Shown here piece after piece: positions 33,760 to 44,758 of a stretch of DNA of 64,000 nucleotides. This stretch comes from Parelaphostrongylus tenuis. Its lineage: Eukaryota > Nematoda > Chromadorea > Rhabditida > Metastrongylidae. The first letter of the stretch is position 1. Every line of letters begins with the position of its first letter. Under the pieces are notes generated by a model. The model searched no databases. It was not told the DNA's origin and saw only the letters and a program-made list of their open reading frames with translations. A program made the translations under genes and the position numbers. The DNA lies in assembly GCA_019055375.1 (NCBI GenBank), contig JAHQIW010001404.1, positions 62,001 to 126,000 on the forward strand. The letters run 5' to 3'.

Positions 33760-33990
33760 GAGGTGTTTGACTGAGTGGATTGCCAATCAATTTGACCTTT
33801 CCAGGCTCTGAGTAGGGCGAGACTATTTGAAACGTTAGCCATTTTATTACATTATATTAATCTATTATTGAACTGCAATATTATACCCTATACTGTACTG
33901 CACTACTACTATTAAAGAAACACTATTACTACTATCTTAAAACAACTCATCAAGAAAAAACAACTGATGTATTCGTACTATGCCGAGGTT
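33760..33990 (+). mobile_element. PLE pseudo-LTR remnant in block III
   Basis: It contains GGAGGTGTTTGACTGA, then TTTCCAGGCTCTG and GAAACGTTAGCC, that is, the conserved stem I and box 2 of the hammerhead (33804-33840). Core box 1 is mutated (CTGAGTA). The 'GAGGTTAATCGATAGTCGG' motif follows at 33986. Block II lacks this sequence at the same site. Confidence 0.65.
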
Positions 33991-34314
33991 AATCGATAGT
34001 CGGTCTTGGATTCCAATATTCTTTAGTGTACCGCTGTTAAGTTGGTTTTATGACGTTGTACTATATATCAAAAGATACTGAGTGATACGTACAATTTCGG
34101 ACCCCCAAGGGAACTCGGATCCGCGTTTTTGCTATAGCGGATCTGGGTTGTATCAATACACCACACAATTCAAGTCTTTGCTACCACTTTTTCCAATGTA
34201 AAGCATCTAAGTTGTCAGTAAACAATTGCTAAGGAGTTTGAATCTGGCAAGCACATGTTGGCGTTCAACTCGACTGTTCTGCGGGTACTGGTTGTCTATA
34301 TCTGTGCTCAACTA

Positions 34315-34325
34315 TCTATCTATCT

Positions 34326-34364
<39 letters not shown>

Positions 34365-34440
34365 GCACATGCATATGTATGTATGTTACATATCATGTGC
34401 ACATATATTATACAGATACATATATACATATGTTATAGTC
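34315..34440. repeat. TATC and TA microsatellite
   Basis: Several TATC units followed by about 40 nt of alternating TA and then TATG-rich sequence. Orthologous in position to 27931-28093 in block II. Short Tyr/Ile reading frames here are artefacts. Confidence 0.9.
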
Positions 34441-35104
34441 AACAGCAGTTCCCTACTTTGCCCTCTCATAGATGTTATAGCTACATACTTAAGGATGCTG
34501 AGCGAACGAAGATGTCAGAACTAGATGTTATTTAATGTGTTATTATTCTCAGCTTAACTTGGTTTAATGCCTATACGTGCTTGCTAGACCAAAGCCGTTA
34601 GTTGCCTGCTAATAGCTGACATGACTGTGTAAAAAAGTGGTAGCAGGAAGGTGGTCTGTAAAATATAAACCGGAAATTTAACCATAAAACTAAATCCATA
34701 CCAATGGTATATATATATGATGCGCTATAACATAATTTTCCGTTAGAGCGCGGCAACAACTCCCTCTGAATGTCGAAAGTTTTGCATATTACTCAGCATC
34801 TTCAAAAAAATTTCCGTTTAGCGAGTGAAATATTTAAAGGCGCTATAAAATCATAGATTTGCTTGTGAGTTTTTTTTATTAACGCTAGTGGTAGCTGAAC
34901 AAGTAGTTCCGTGTACTAACAGTTCCGTGTTGAAACAGTTCCACATTTTATCAGTTCGCGCCGTTTTAATTGATTTAGTGAACATCGAGCAGTTTCTACA
35001 CATCCCCTCCAAGCACACAAAACGATAGTGTACTGGCTCTGCGAATTTCAACCAGTGTGTAAGACTAGCTATCTATTAACTCTAGCTTTGACTGACTTTT
35101 ACAG

Positions 35105-35890
35105 GTTCTTCTTGTTAAGTAGGTTCAAGACTGTTAATAATAGTTTACTGAGTACACCAATTGTACAGTACAGTGAATGTCGTATGGCCGACGTTTTGAC
35201 GTGTTAAACCTTCTCGAAGCCTTGAAACACAGGAAATATTGTCAGAACAATGGCAAAAAGAGCAAATAAGCAGGTTTTGGATCATGTAGTAGAAAGCTTC
35301 ATTTGAAACAATCGTCATTTAGTTTTTTTTTCTGAGCTTTCAATTATTCAGTGTATCTAACACAAGTAGGAAGTATTGTATCGAGATATGGTATAACTCT
35401 TACAGAAAAGTTTCATCGAATGCTATGTAAACATATTTATTTCGTGAAGTCACTCAAATTAGCTGCATAGCATTTCACTATGGGTTTTCGCAATGTTTCC
35501 GCTTTCGTTGTAATTTCATTTGAAAAATTTTTGGCTCAACAGAGAATCGGTTTTCTTCAAAAGCAGACATCAACCACAAGTAAAACCATTTCTAGGATGT
35601 TAGAATAGGAGCCACTTCTTTCATTTGAAGCACCCGTGAAGAATGTCGAATCACGTGCTAGACATTCATTACTTCACTTGTTGCCAGTAAATTGCCCCTT
35701 TATTCACAAAGACGGGTGACTGCCGTGGTATTGTATCAGTCATTTACCAGGTGACAGATAATGCCACTCTACATGGGAATGCCATCGCTAATTATGGAAA
35801 TCTTGTGTATCTAATTAAAGATTTTTTGAACGAAGGTGCAATGGAGAGACCGATGCCTATCTGCTAAAAGCCAGTTAATCTTGATTCGAC
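35105..35890 (-). mobile_element. Insertion with PLE pseudo-LTR character
   Basis: Block II lacks these roughly 790 bp: its equivalent runs straight from GATTGACTTTTACACTTTCC to AGGATTTATT. In block III the two flanks read GACTTTTACAGG and GACTTTTCCAGG, an imperfect duplication of about 12 bp. Inside, 35190-35235 reads on the minus strand AAGGCTTCGAGAAGG then AAAACGTCGGCC, a decayed hammerhead, and 35275-35320 resembles the PLE terminal segment (ATGTAGTAGAAAGCTTCAT). It is probably a solo pseudo-LTR plus flank. Confidence 0.5.
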
Positions 35891-37780
35891 TTTTCCAGGA
35901 TTTATTATCACGAAAGAGCACCTAATTCAGTTTACACTGCCCCAGTTTCTTTGAAGTATCCCGGTTCAAGCTGGGCCACATCAACTCACCGAATATTGTA
36001 GAATATGGGAATGACCTTCCAAATCAGGTTTTTCAAAAGCCTGGGGCTCTTTGGGCAGTGTTCTAGTAGTTGGACAGACACTTAGTCACGGCCGTAGCAT
36101 CATCACTTACTAGTAAAACGACTATCGCAAAGTGGTTCCTTGATGGAAATCTCACGCACTGTGCTATGACGACCGCTATGCACACGTGACCATCTGCGAA
36201 AGTCTTTCACTTCGACTGCACAGGCAGGACTTTCTCAAGTCAAACATCACTGGATATTCGTTTTGTGTCTCTACGGAACAGCACTCACTGTAGCAAACAT
36301 CCCAAGGGAGTTTTGCTATCCTTTCGAGAGTTATATGATAATTTAGACAACACAGACGGTTCATGACCTTGAAGAGCAAGTGGTATCACAGAGGTTCGAG
36401 GACCTTAGGCATTAAATGGTCCAAGTGGCAAGGGCGGCATCCAGCTCAACAGTCAGTTCGATCACGGGGCATCATCCGAACGGCCATGTGACTTCATCCG
36501 GATAACCTCACCTCAAATCGTAATCGATCCATTATTACTCTCTCCACACAATCTCGTTGTCGTGTGCCTAAATTCTATCATAAGTTTGTGTTCATACAGT
36601 TGCTAGACGTACTCGATAGAATTGTGAACGGAACATAGCACTTCCGTGGCGGAGCAAACTCACTGTGGCTATGCTCAGCCCACCACCTCAGTCAAGGGAT
36701 CCTGCCCATATATAATCAGTAGTGACCATACTGCTAACAAACATATATTCACCCACTGCATCCCACCGTTGGTTCGTTATTCCGAAGCGAGCATAACAAC
36801 GCAACGGACTTCGCCGCCTAGTCATACTCCGCCAGTTATAATAACACCTTCAGTCACAAAAACATCGTCAGTTACAATAACATCGTTACTTACAGTAACA
36901 TCATCGCTTACAATAACACCGTCAGCTACAATAACACCACTTACCATAACACTGTCGCTTACGATAACATTCGCAGTATCGTCAGATGACGATACTTCTC
37001 ATCAATCGGTCACTCACACTAACACAGGCATATGTTCACATAACGATATGTCGCAAGCATATATATATATATTATTGTATTCTTATTATAGTGATACATG
37101 TACATTATAGGTTGTTTGGTAAACCCATATAAAGGATTTGAACTTTGTGCTCTTGTCCGTTGCGAGACACGAGTTGACAGCAGATCAAAACGACCAAACC
37201 AGTGAACCATCACCACACACGTCACGATTATCGGCTGCCTAGTTGTAAACACTCATCACGTCAAGAAGCTAAAGTTCGAGGTCGGGATATATGCTATTTT
37301 CTTTGGAAATGACAGTGTATGTTGTTGTGGCACTAGTGGACAACAAGCAGACATTCAGCGCCGATGTATGAGGGGGTCAGTTGCAGAAGTTGGCCGTAGA
37401 AGTGCGAGAGAAGCGCTACGAACGACTTGGTGTTGCCCTTCTCCAGAAAACACCCGACCCCATACTGCATAGTCAACGCTACATTTTTGATGAAGTGGTG
37501 TGGACCACGGTGGCACATTCTCATATAGCCCTTATAATGTTCATTCGTACTGTCATCTCTTGGCGTTATGAAGCAACATCCGGGAGCGAGAAAATTCAAA
37601 GACTACAACCACCTCAAAACAGAGCTCATTGGCTTCTTTCATAGCTAGTCTCATTCTTTTAGTGAGGAATTTTTCAAATCTTTGCCAAGCAAATAGTTGC
37701 ATACAATTGATGATTATGATGACTTTATTGTTGATTTGTTGCTTTCTTTGAACAAATAACAAATGATCAAACAAAAGTGT
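35890..37780 (+). pseudogene. Mariner transposase in block III, split by an insertion
   Basis: 35905-36060 is the N-terminal helix-turn-helix region (KEHLIQF; YCRIWE in a shifted frame). 36170-36290 reads VTICESLSLRLHRQDFLKSN then ITG, matching the mariner segment before the first catalytic Asp (here ITGYSF in place of ITGDEKW). 37310-37780 carries DNKQTFSADV, LQKLAVEVREKR, LGVALLQKTPDP and the C-terminal part. The insertion 36390-37310 splits it. Stops and shifts make it dead. Confidence 0.75.
36390..37310 (+). mobile_element. LTR-like insertion with minisatellite, block III copy
   Basis: Same segment as 1-600, here with its upstream part. The 154-codon frame 36646-37110 runs through the 18-bp minisatellite (36825-36975) and is Thr/Ser-rich, but the homologous frame in block I has a stop. 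The candidate LTR end is CGAGACACGAGTTGACA near 37175 followed by GCAGATCAAA. Confidence 0.4.
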
Positions 37781-38325
37781 CGAAATTCGAAGAAATAGTG
37801 GAACAACTCAGTAATAACGAATCAATGTCGTTAATTTATTCGTACGACATTTCACTTCAATCATGGCAAAAAACATTTGCCGCGGGCAGTCGACTGAGGC
37901 CGTTGTTGCTGTGATGAAGGGGAAATTGACAAGGGTAGGTGTAAGGATTATTCCCATAACATAGGTAGCATCCGTACCAAGATATCCAAAACTAAATTAC
38001 GTATACTAGACGTTGCTTGTTTTTAATCTAATTTATTCTGTTTTATTTAAATAAGCTATCAGATTACGTTCTTTTGAGCGATATCTTAAAAGAACACGGG
38101 AAACGAAAAGGATGTCACTCAATATACAACATACTTTAAAGACATTCTACTACAAAATTGAAGAACCCTTTATGCTCTCTACGCTTGCAGGCTTAATTTT
38201 AGTGCGCAAAATGATCAGCAGAACGATGATCCCCAGATATTTAATGGCTTGTTAATGTACGTCCCTGGCTAATGAAAATAAATGAGTATTTTCTTCTGTC
38301 TACCGCTCTAAGGTGTTATTGATAG

Positions 38326-38520
38326 GTACTAGAACGCGCACCTCGCTCGCCGTTGACGCGTGGCGGCTGACAGATAGATGCGGTGTAGCGTCAAAAGAGT
38401 GTTGTGCAAAATGGGCGTCAGTAGTGTAACGGATAGAACACGCGATCCCAGATAGAGTGAGGTACATGTTGAAGTCCCGCGTAACGCGAAAGTTTTGCAC
38501 ATCTCTCTACATCAGTGGGG
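38326..38520 (+). mobile_element. tRNA-derived SINE at the block III edge
   Basis: The head 'CCGTTGACGCGTGGCGGCTG' is followed by GATGCGGTGTAGCGT, an A-box-like TAGTGTAACGG near 38419 and a weak B box, then GTAACGCGAAAGTTTTGCAC. It is the same family as 30895-31045 and 43560-43720. Its 5' end coincides with the end of block III, so it or its insertion may mark the breakpoint. Confidence 0.7.
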
Positions 38521-40535
38521 AAGAACTCAGCGTTAACCATTCCAAGTTCGTTCGCCATTCGCCATAAATCAACCAAAAGTAAGTGCGCTTTCAGATCGCC
38601 AAAAAATCTTAGTCAGTCAGTCATCTCTGGTAGTTGTTCAGAAGGGCACAAAGCCCACGTCAAAGTTTTTGGGATATCCGTATAAAAAGCGAAGCAGTAG
38701 AGCATAAGTGGGATCCGTAACGCAAAAGTAGCTTTGCCACTATCGTTAACCGATATTGAAGCCTATAATTGCTTTTCTTCAGCGATGAAGGCCAGTAGGA
38801 TTCTTACAAAAGTCAAGTGCTTCTCTGAATAATTTTTTAGCTCTTTATTGATTACTTGACCATTGCTGAGAAACGGTATAATTTGATATCACATCAGGAG
38901 AATCACATCTGCAGATAAAATCAAATAACAGCTTTAGAAGGGGACTCTAATGTACGTAGCATGGGATATCCAAATTTGATCAAAAGAAGCAGCAGTAAGT
39001 AATTTTCCATGAAAACTTCGAAAAAGTTATCAGAGTAACACAGTGGAAGCTCCACTTGATGGCTTGGACTATATTTCTCAGAAGTTATGCTATGACAAAG
39101 CTTAGTGCAAAGGTTTGATAAAGAACATGTGCTGTGTTCGTCACTAGACCAGCATTCGCCCATTCCGTTCCGCATCCTCATCTAACAGACATAAGCAGGC
39201 AAATATGTGAAACTCTAGTGAAGAACGAACAATGATAGTTCGCACCTGTACCTTCGAAAACGACATCCTTTTCATTTCTTTATATCATTCTATTGATGAA
39301 TTAACATTTATAGCCAGATGGCTTGCGCATAATGAATCAAGGTGCTCCGACAAAAGGACACAAAAATGAAGGCAAGGGTGTTAGAATAACTTGGTCTTCC
39401 CATTAGAAAAGATGAATGTGACCTCTTTACACCGTCTAACTCAACAGTTCTCAGCAATGGATTTTTTACAGTGGTAGATCGTCTACCTAATAGAGTACAT
39501 CCCATTTCGTGTAAGGAACAGCATGGCACGCATAAACTTCCCGACTGTCCATACGTCGCGGTATGACCACTTTGATTTTGGACACACACGTAGATATTTT
39601 GGTCAGCCCTCATCTGTTCAGTTTACGTGTGCTCTCAATTTGCCACATAATTATAAGCGACTGCAACATTTATATGTTATGTCAAGCCTTGACTCTGGTA
39701 ATTTAACCAATATTCGCATGGTGAAAAAATAATACAGATCAAAATCGCGATATGTGGTGGCATTATGAAACGGACCAGTTAAACTCGAATTTCAATAAAA
39801 GACAGTATATGAGGAAGTCCACTTTACACATAGCACATTGCACTTAGCGCACGTGACAACTACATATCGAAGCATGGCAAGCGATACGCACGTTTTTGAA
39901 TCTCGAGCAAAAGTGGAACCCTCGCCTCATCCTTCCCAAAACGGCTGGTTGCTAACAGCTCAGCTATCTTGCGTCCCAGAAGGAGTGATAGCAAAGCAAG
40001 AACCTCGATGGTGTAGCGGTAGAACGGACTTCAGCAAAGGTGAAACGCGAGTTCAACCACTGCTCAGTATTCTAGATTTTGCATATTAGTCAACAATCTT
40101 CAATACATAGTTACAATATCATAGTACTGCTATAAAATAAAGAAAAGAATCCAAAAAGGTTTTGCACTTCATACATTCCATGCTGGTTTTTGGCTCAATG
40201 TTCACTTCTTCCAAAATGAAATAATGCTCGTTATCGAGCATGTGACATTCAGCTTGCCACCGACAACACAGATTGACTATCGAAGTCGTCTTTTTTCCCA
40301 ACGCATCTTCATAACTCCAAGATTCGGTAAACGCGTTTCTCTTGACTGAGGCTTGCAAATTCGTGTGTCTGAGTCACTTTCGCTCTCTTTTCAACTTGCT
40401 GTTCTCATTTTGGGTGGGTTACCGAATAATTGAAAAACAGATATAATAAGGAGAAAAACGTAAAGAACGGTTGAAAATGAGTTTTTTTTTCAAGTATTTT
40501 CCTCGTGCGAGAATAGATACCTTTGTAAGTGTTTC
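38521..40535. other. No gene; one weak SINE-like piece
   Basis: Minus frames at 38921-39181 and 39308-39613 (86 and 101 codons) carry no motif I can name. 39998-40080 has a tRNA-like A box (TGGTGTAGCGG) and a weak B box (GAGTTCAACC), perhaps another SINE end. 40119-40358 is a further unassigned minus frame. Confidence 0.45.
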
Positions 40536-40695
40536 TGAGTGTATCACAGATAGATGCGCTGTAGCGTAGAAAGAGTAATAACAAAACGAAAGCCGTCACC
40601 ATATGAGTTAGAGCACGCCTTCTGGGCAGAGTGTGAGATGAGGGCCTGAGTCCCGCCTGACGCAAAAGTTTTGCGCATCACTGGGTATAACGGCA
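40536..40695 (+). mobile_element. tRNA-derived SINE copy
   Basis: Contains GATAGATGCGCTGTAGCGT near the 5' end, a decayed A box (CATATGAGTTAGAGC) and the tail CTGACGCAAAAGTTTTGCGC, all shared with the copies at 38326 and 30895. The B box is degraded to GCCTGAGTCCC. Confidence 0.6.
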
Positions 40696-40822
40696 ACTCT
40701 ATCAGCTTCCAACAACAAGTAAATATCAGGACAGCATTAAACACAGTTCTGTTCCTACGCGAAACATTGTGTTTCTTTCCGGAATCGTTCCAGTGGATGC
40801 TGAGTAATTGAGACCCTTATAC

Positions 40823-41605
40823 TTCCATCGCTGGGTTGATTACAGCATCCTGACATTGCATTGGTACGTAAGTGATGTTCATTGTAAGTTGACTCAAAAT
40901 GGAGGAGATTATAGCATCAGTCAGCTGCGCATTACGACCTTGACGTTCGAGAACGTCGACGATCTGAGTATCATCTTTTTATTAGTCGGTGAAGTTTTCT
41001 TAGAACCGTATTCAATCACATTATACGAAGTGTTTCCTATTAGCTTTGAGAGGTCGACGACATGTTAGATTGGAGGTGCCTGTCTGGAAGTTGCGGATGA
41101 ATTCAAAATCCAGAAGTAAGAGACTAACTGTTCACAATAAAAGCCATTCTACAAGTGCCCTAGCTCCTGCTTTGTTCTCAGCAATACCAGAAACCCGAGC
41201 AGAAACTTCAGGTTTTCCAACGCAAACTTCGCAACAGACAAAGTTGTAATGCCAGTGACGGTGAACGTAATATTGCTTGCTGCAACAGAACTTTGCAGCT
41301 GATCTGTCTAACAGCTGCAAATTGGATCACTGTATCAAAAAAATTTTTGAGGTTTTTCATCACTTAGGATTTGCACTTTTTTCATTAAAAGGTTCGTGGC
41401 GACACCCCAAGGGCATTGATGGTAGAATATTCATTCTAACTAGGAAGTGCTGACTTATATTTAGGATTGGAACAAGCGTAATATCATAACAACCATCTAT
41501 TCATTACCTTAACCTACAAGTAACAGTCCACATCCAAATGCAGCCGAGATTGCGGCTAATAGAGAAATTATAGAAGAACTGGCCGAATGTTTTTGCCACG
41601 TTCTT
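40823..41605 (-). pseudogene. Nematode secreted-protein family, locus d
   Basis: Exon 1 remnant (41605-41514): hydrophobic IISLLAAISAAFGCGLLLVG, with a GTG in place of the ATG and an extra T that shifts the start. Exon 2 (41279-41128, about 152 nt): ITFTVTGITTLSVA, then after a shift EVSARVSGIAENKAGARALV; acceptor GTTGCAG. Exon 3 (40963-40823, 141 nt, open): IVDVLERQGRNAQLTDAIIS then SILSQLTMNITYVPMQC and QDAVINPAME; acceptor ATACTCAG, donor GTATAAG. Exon 3 is the best preserved exon of the family here. No exon 4 was found downstream. Function unknown, secreted by inference. Confidence 0.75.
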
Positions 41606-41639
41606 AAGAATGATCATTCAGTTTCCTAAAAAATTTGAG

Positions 41640-42430
41640 CAAACATCGTGGACTCTATAAAAAGCAAACTTTTCACTTCTTGCATCAGATCATTCACAAG
41701 ACAACAACGGATCTGATATTTAGCAATTACGCGTAGGTAACGTTGTCTTGGGAGCTCCTTTACTTGGAAGAGCTAAGTGGGTCATGTGAAAATTGTACAT
41801 CTGGAAAATAATTGCATTGAGTTACAACGTCTTGTTATAGGCAAAAGAATTCAACAATTCAATGGAATAGCCAAAGTATAGAGTTATCATAACAAAGTAG
41901 ACGTTTTTGAGACCTTGTCCGAGCTGATATTTAGTGGAGGTACTCTTACTCATTTTCTCTGTCGCTCTAGATCTCTTTGATCTTCATAGAAAGCCGTCAC
42001 ACTCTCGCTCTCCTGCAAGATGTCTAGAGAAAAAAGCTATTGTTGTGCCCAATGGTTTGTCCATCTTTGCAAATATTTTGCAAAGGCCACCTATAAAGTC
42101 TAGTAACGTACTTCGTATGATAAATGATTAAATTGGCTCAGTCAGTTCCCTAGGTTCTTCAAGTGATGCAAAGTCTATATTTAAGACAACGTTCTGACAC
42201 AAATAATACTATTTCTTGAAAAAGTATGCGAACTGCAATCCCTTTAGTACATTTTTATCATTGGATAGCAGTAACACTCATTCTTTAGTCCCCAGAAGTG
42301 CTATGAATCATAAGGTGAAATCAAATCCGAATTTTGCAGAGTTTTTTACAAACAGCTGTGCCTCCAGCAAAGGAAGATGTTTTGAAATATATTTCGTTAT
42401 TCTTAAGGGTTTCCTTGAGATCTTGCTTAA
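41640..42430. other. No gene recognised
   Basis: Only short motif-free frames occur (plus 41934-42131 and 42216-42437). AT-rich, no splice-bounded exon of the secreted family. Confidence 0.5.
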
Positions 42431-42442
42431 ATTGTAGCAAAT

Positions 42443-42909
42443 CTCATAATTGTTGACTGAGCCAACTTGTCATGTGGTCTGCCAAGCGGGCTGTCGTATA
42501 GCTCGATACAGGAGTGTTGACCTTACAGTCTCGTCAGGCGGGCAGAACCCTTTGTCTTTTAGTCAGTCCTCTGTGGGTGCATCAGTTCCCACACTAAGAG
42601 CTAGCGACGACGAACGATTTACGCTGCACTGGTGTCAAGTAAAAATTACAAGAACAGCACTTTTGCTAACACGATTGCTCTTGGCTGGTAGTTAAAATAA
42701 ATTATGCTGCTAATTTCGAGTGTTTTCTTGAAATCACGCTTAAATTTTAGCATATCTCATAACTGTTCCCATATCCAACAGAGCAATGGCTAAATGACGA
42801 AGGGCTCTGCCCCACTGACGAGTCTGTGAAGTCGAAACATGTGTATCGGCTGTACAAGAGCCCATTTGACAGGCCACATGACAAGTTGACTCAGATAGCA
42901 ATTATGAGT
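42443..42909 (+). mobile_element. MITE with long inverted termini
   Basis: The ends TCATAATTGTTGACTGAGCC and the reverse complement of the 42890-42909 end pair over at least 45 bp, both continuing into 'CAACTTGTCATGTGG'. The interior has TCTCGTCAGGCGGGCAGAACC and a matching CCCCACTGACGAG on the right arm. Same family as 60650-61212, different in its core. Confidence 0.75.
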
Positions 42910-43345
42910 TCTGAAAGTTATTTTCTATTGAGGAAATTAGTCTTTGTAGTGAGCAACAGAGTTAAGAGCGAAAATTTAACTTTGATTTCATGCGACTGTT
43001 GCGGCTGGCGCGAGCTTCATGCCGTGATCTGTAAAACATTGGTAGCTGCAAGTAGAGCTGATTAATTCAATGCCATTCAAAGTTAAGTCCTTGTCCTCAG
43101 GGGCGGGTGTTTTAACGTGATGTTCACTTTACAATTCGTCTATGTCATCTGCCGCCTGGTCTTTTAACTATATTATCGGCCCTTCTGAGTTCACTGTCAG
43201 TACATAATCCTCTGAATATCGAATATGGGATCAACATCGGAGATCCGAGCTACGCAGTCCGGTCATAAAAGTGTCCTGTAATGAAAATGGAGAAAACTTA
43301 TCTTAATTAGCTGACGCGAGGTTGATAAAACAGTTGTAGAAATTC

Positions 43346-43380
43346 GGCTGACGTTTCGGCGACCCGCCTTCTTCAGAGCC
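43346..43380 (-). ncRNA. Hammerhead ribozyme, minimal type I, core intact
   Basis: Minus strand, 35 nt. Stem I is GGCT/AGCC, box 1 CTGAAGA, stem II GGCG-GGT-CGCC, box 2 GAAA, then CGTC, so the cleavage triplet is the canonical GTC. The loop differs from the copy at 24748-24782 (GGT against ACC) while the stems are identical. Only about 70 bp of pseudo-LTR remain around it, next to the 2-kb duplication that starts at 43404. Confidence 0.8.
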
Positions 43381-43559
43381 TGGACGTATATAGTATTCTT
43401 TTGTTTTGTGTTTTTGCACAGCACTCCACATTAGTGGGTATATTATGCGACCATACCACGGCAAGAGGTGGTCAAGTAAACGAATTTCGATTGATTATTG
43501 ACACCCAATATCTGTCAACATAAGTGGGTTCAATGGCGATAGCGGCTACTATGCCAGAC

Positions 43560-43720
43560 TGTCGACTGTTGACTGTTGACAGATAACGCGTTGTAGCGTT
43601 AAAAATCAGTGCTGTGCAAAGCGAGCGTCGGTGGTGCAACGGTTCAGCACACGCTCCCGGAAAGAGTGAGATATGGTTCCGAGTTTCGGCTAACGCAATT
43701 GTTTTTTGCAGAGCACCCCA
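43560..43720 (+). mobile_element. tRNA-derived SINE within duplication copy 1
   Basis: GATAACGCGTTGTAGCGTT head, A-box-like TGGTGCAACGG near 43630, B-box-like GGTTCCGAGTTTC near 43674 and tail GGCTAACGCAATTGTTTTTTGC. The duplicate is at 62110-62260. Confidence 0.65.
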
Positions 43721-44027
43721 TATTACTGGGAATATTATATGACCATACCACCGCAAGAGGCGGCCAAATTATTGAATTTCGACTCATTAATCAATCAGAT
43801 TGTCTTTTTGTGCTTCTGATATCAAGTATTACGGCATAAATCTTTCAAATTTGATATTATGGCATTTCATGAAGTACTATCTCAAACGTGATGCTTTGAA
43901 CTGCATGCTACGCCACTTCATTAAGAATGGTTTTGTACAAGAATAAAGTTTTTTTTTCTTTTTACAACAAAGAACTAGATTTTTTCAAAGAATGAACTCG
44001 CAATGATTTTCGATCATTGGTATACTT

Positions 44028-44105
44028 TTAAAGTTGGGACCTCTATCGAGGGGACCTAGTATACTTTAAAGTTGGGACCTCTTTTAAAGTTGGGACCTCT
44101 ACTAG
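44028..44105 (+). repeat. Tandem expansion of an AAAGTTGGGACCTCT unit
   Basis: Three copies of AAAGTTGGGACCTCT at about 44030-44100. The second duplication copy (62605-62630) has only one, so the expansion happened after, or was lost since, the duplication. Confidence 0.85.
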
Positions 44106-44758
44106 ATGAGACTTTTTTCTGTCGTTTATTTTTGGTACTAACTTTCTATTATTCGCTTATTACGTACTATGAGGATATATAGAGCTTATGACACTGGACA
44201 CATGTGCACGCGTTTACACCCTTTATGCACATTTCTTTTAATTGAATGCCATCCCTTCATTGCATATTTTTTCCGGTTCTTCCGCACTGTACTCCAAAAC
44301 AAAAGCTCATGGATCTTACTCTTTCCTCAGACAATCCTAGAAATATCCCTTTTTTTCACATCCAATTTTTCCTTGATGCCCATTTTTTGTAGCTCATGAA
44401 GCGGGTACATATACCAAACGGAATAACTCGTCTAAAAACCAGTTATGCTTGGAAAATGTTCTGATTAGATGGCCGTCAACATCAGAAAATGTGAGATCAG
44501 ACTGCGCACAATCTCCAAAATTCCACACTGCTCACTATTTGAATAATTAGAAGTCATTATCTCCGGGACTGCGCCTTCAGAAGTGGTCGATTGAACAGAT
44601 TGTTAAAATCAGTTAACCTTCCCACGCTTCGAACAATGAAAAGCTTCCGAAATTCCAGTCAGTACTGTACTGTGTTGCGCTCAATCACATCGAGAGGATC
44701 ATGATGAAGAAGTAATTGGTGAGCGGCCAAAGAAGGTGTCGTCACCCGAAATCTTGCC

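Larger units (their letters stand above)
33020..38325 (+). repeat. Composite repeat block III
   Basis: 33020-36652 is the reverse complement of 29400-26549, and 36653-38325 matches 1-1668 directly. The copy stops abruptly at 38325, where a tRNA-like SINE (38326-38520) begins and the PLE expected from block I is missing. Relative to block II it has an extra 0.8 kb (35105-35890). Confidence 0.85.

Noticed and set aside
36646..37110. 154-codon Thr/Ser-rich frame, mucin-like
   Set aside because: It is the translation of an 18-bp minisatellite inside an LTR-like insertion, and the block I copy has an in-frame stop at the same place.
24800..38325. Inverted repeat as a haplotype misassembly
   Set aside because: The arms differ by many substitutions and by insertions of several hundred bases, more than expected for alleles, though long reads should confirm.
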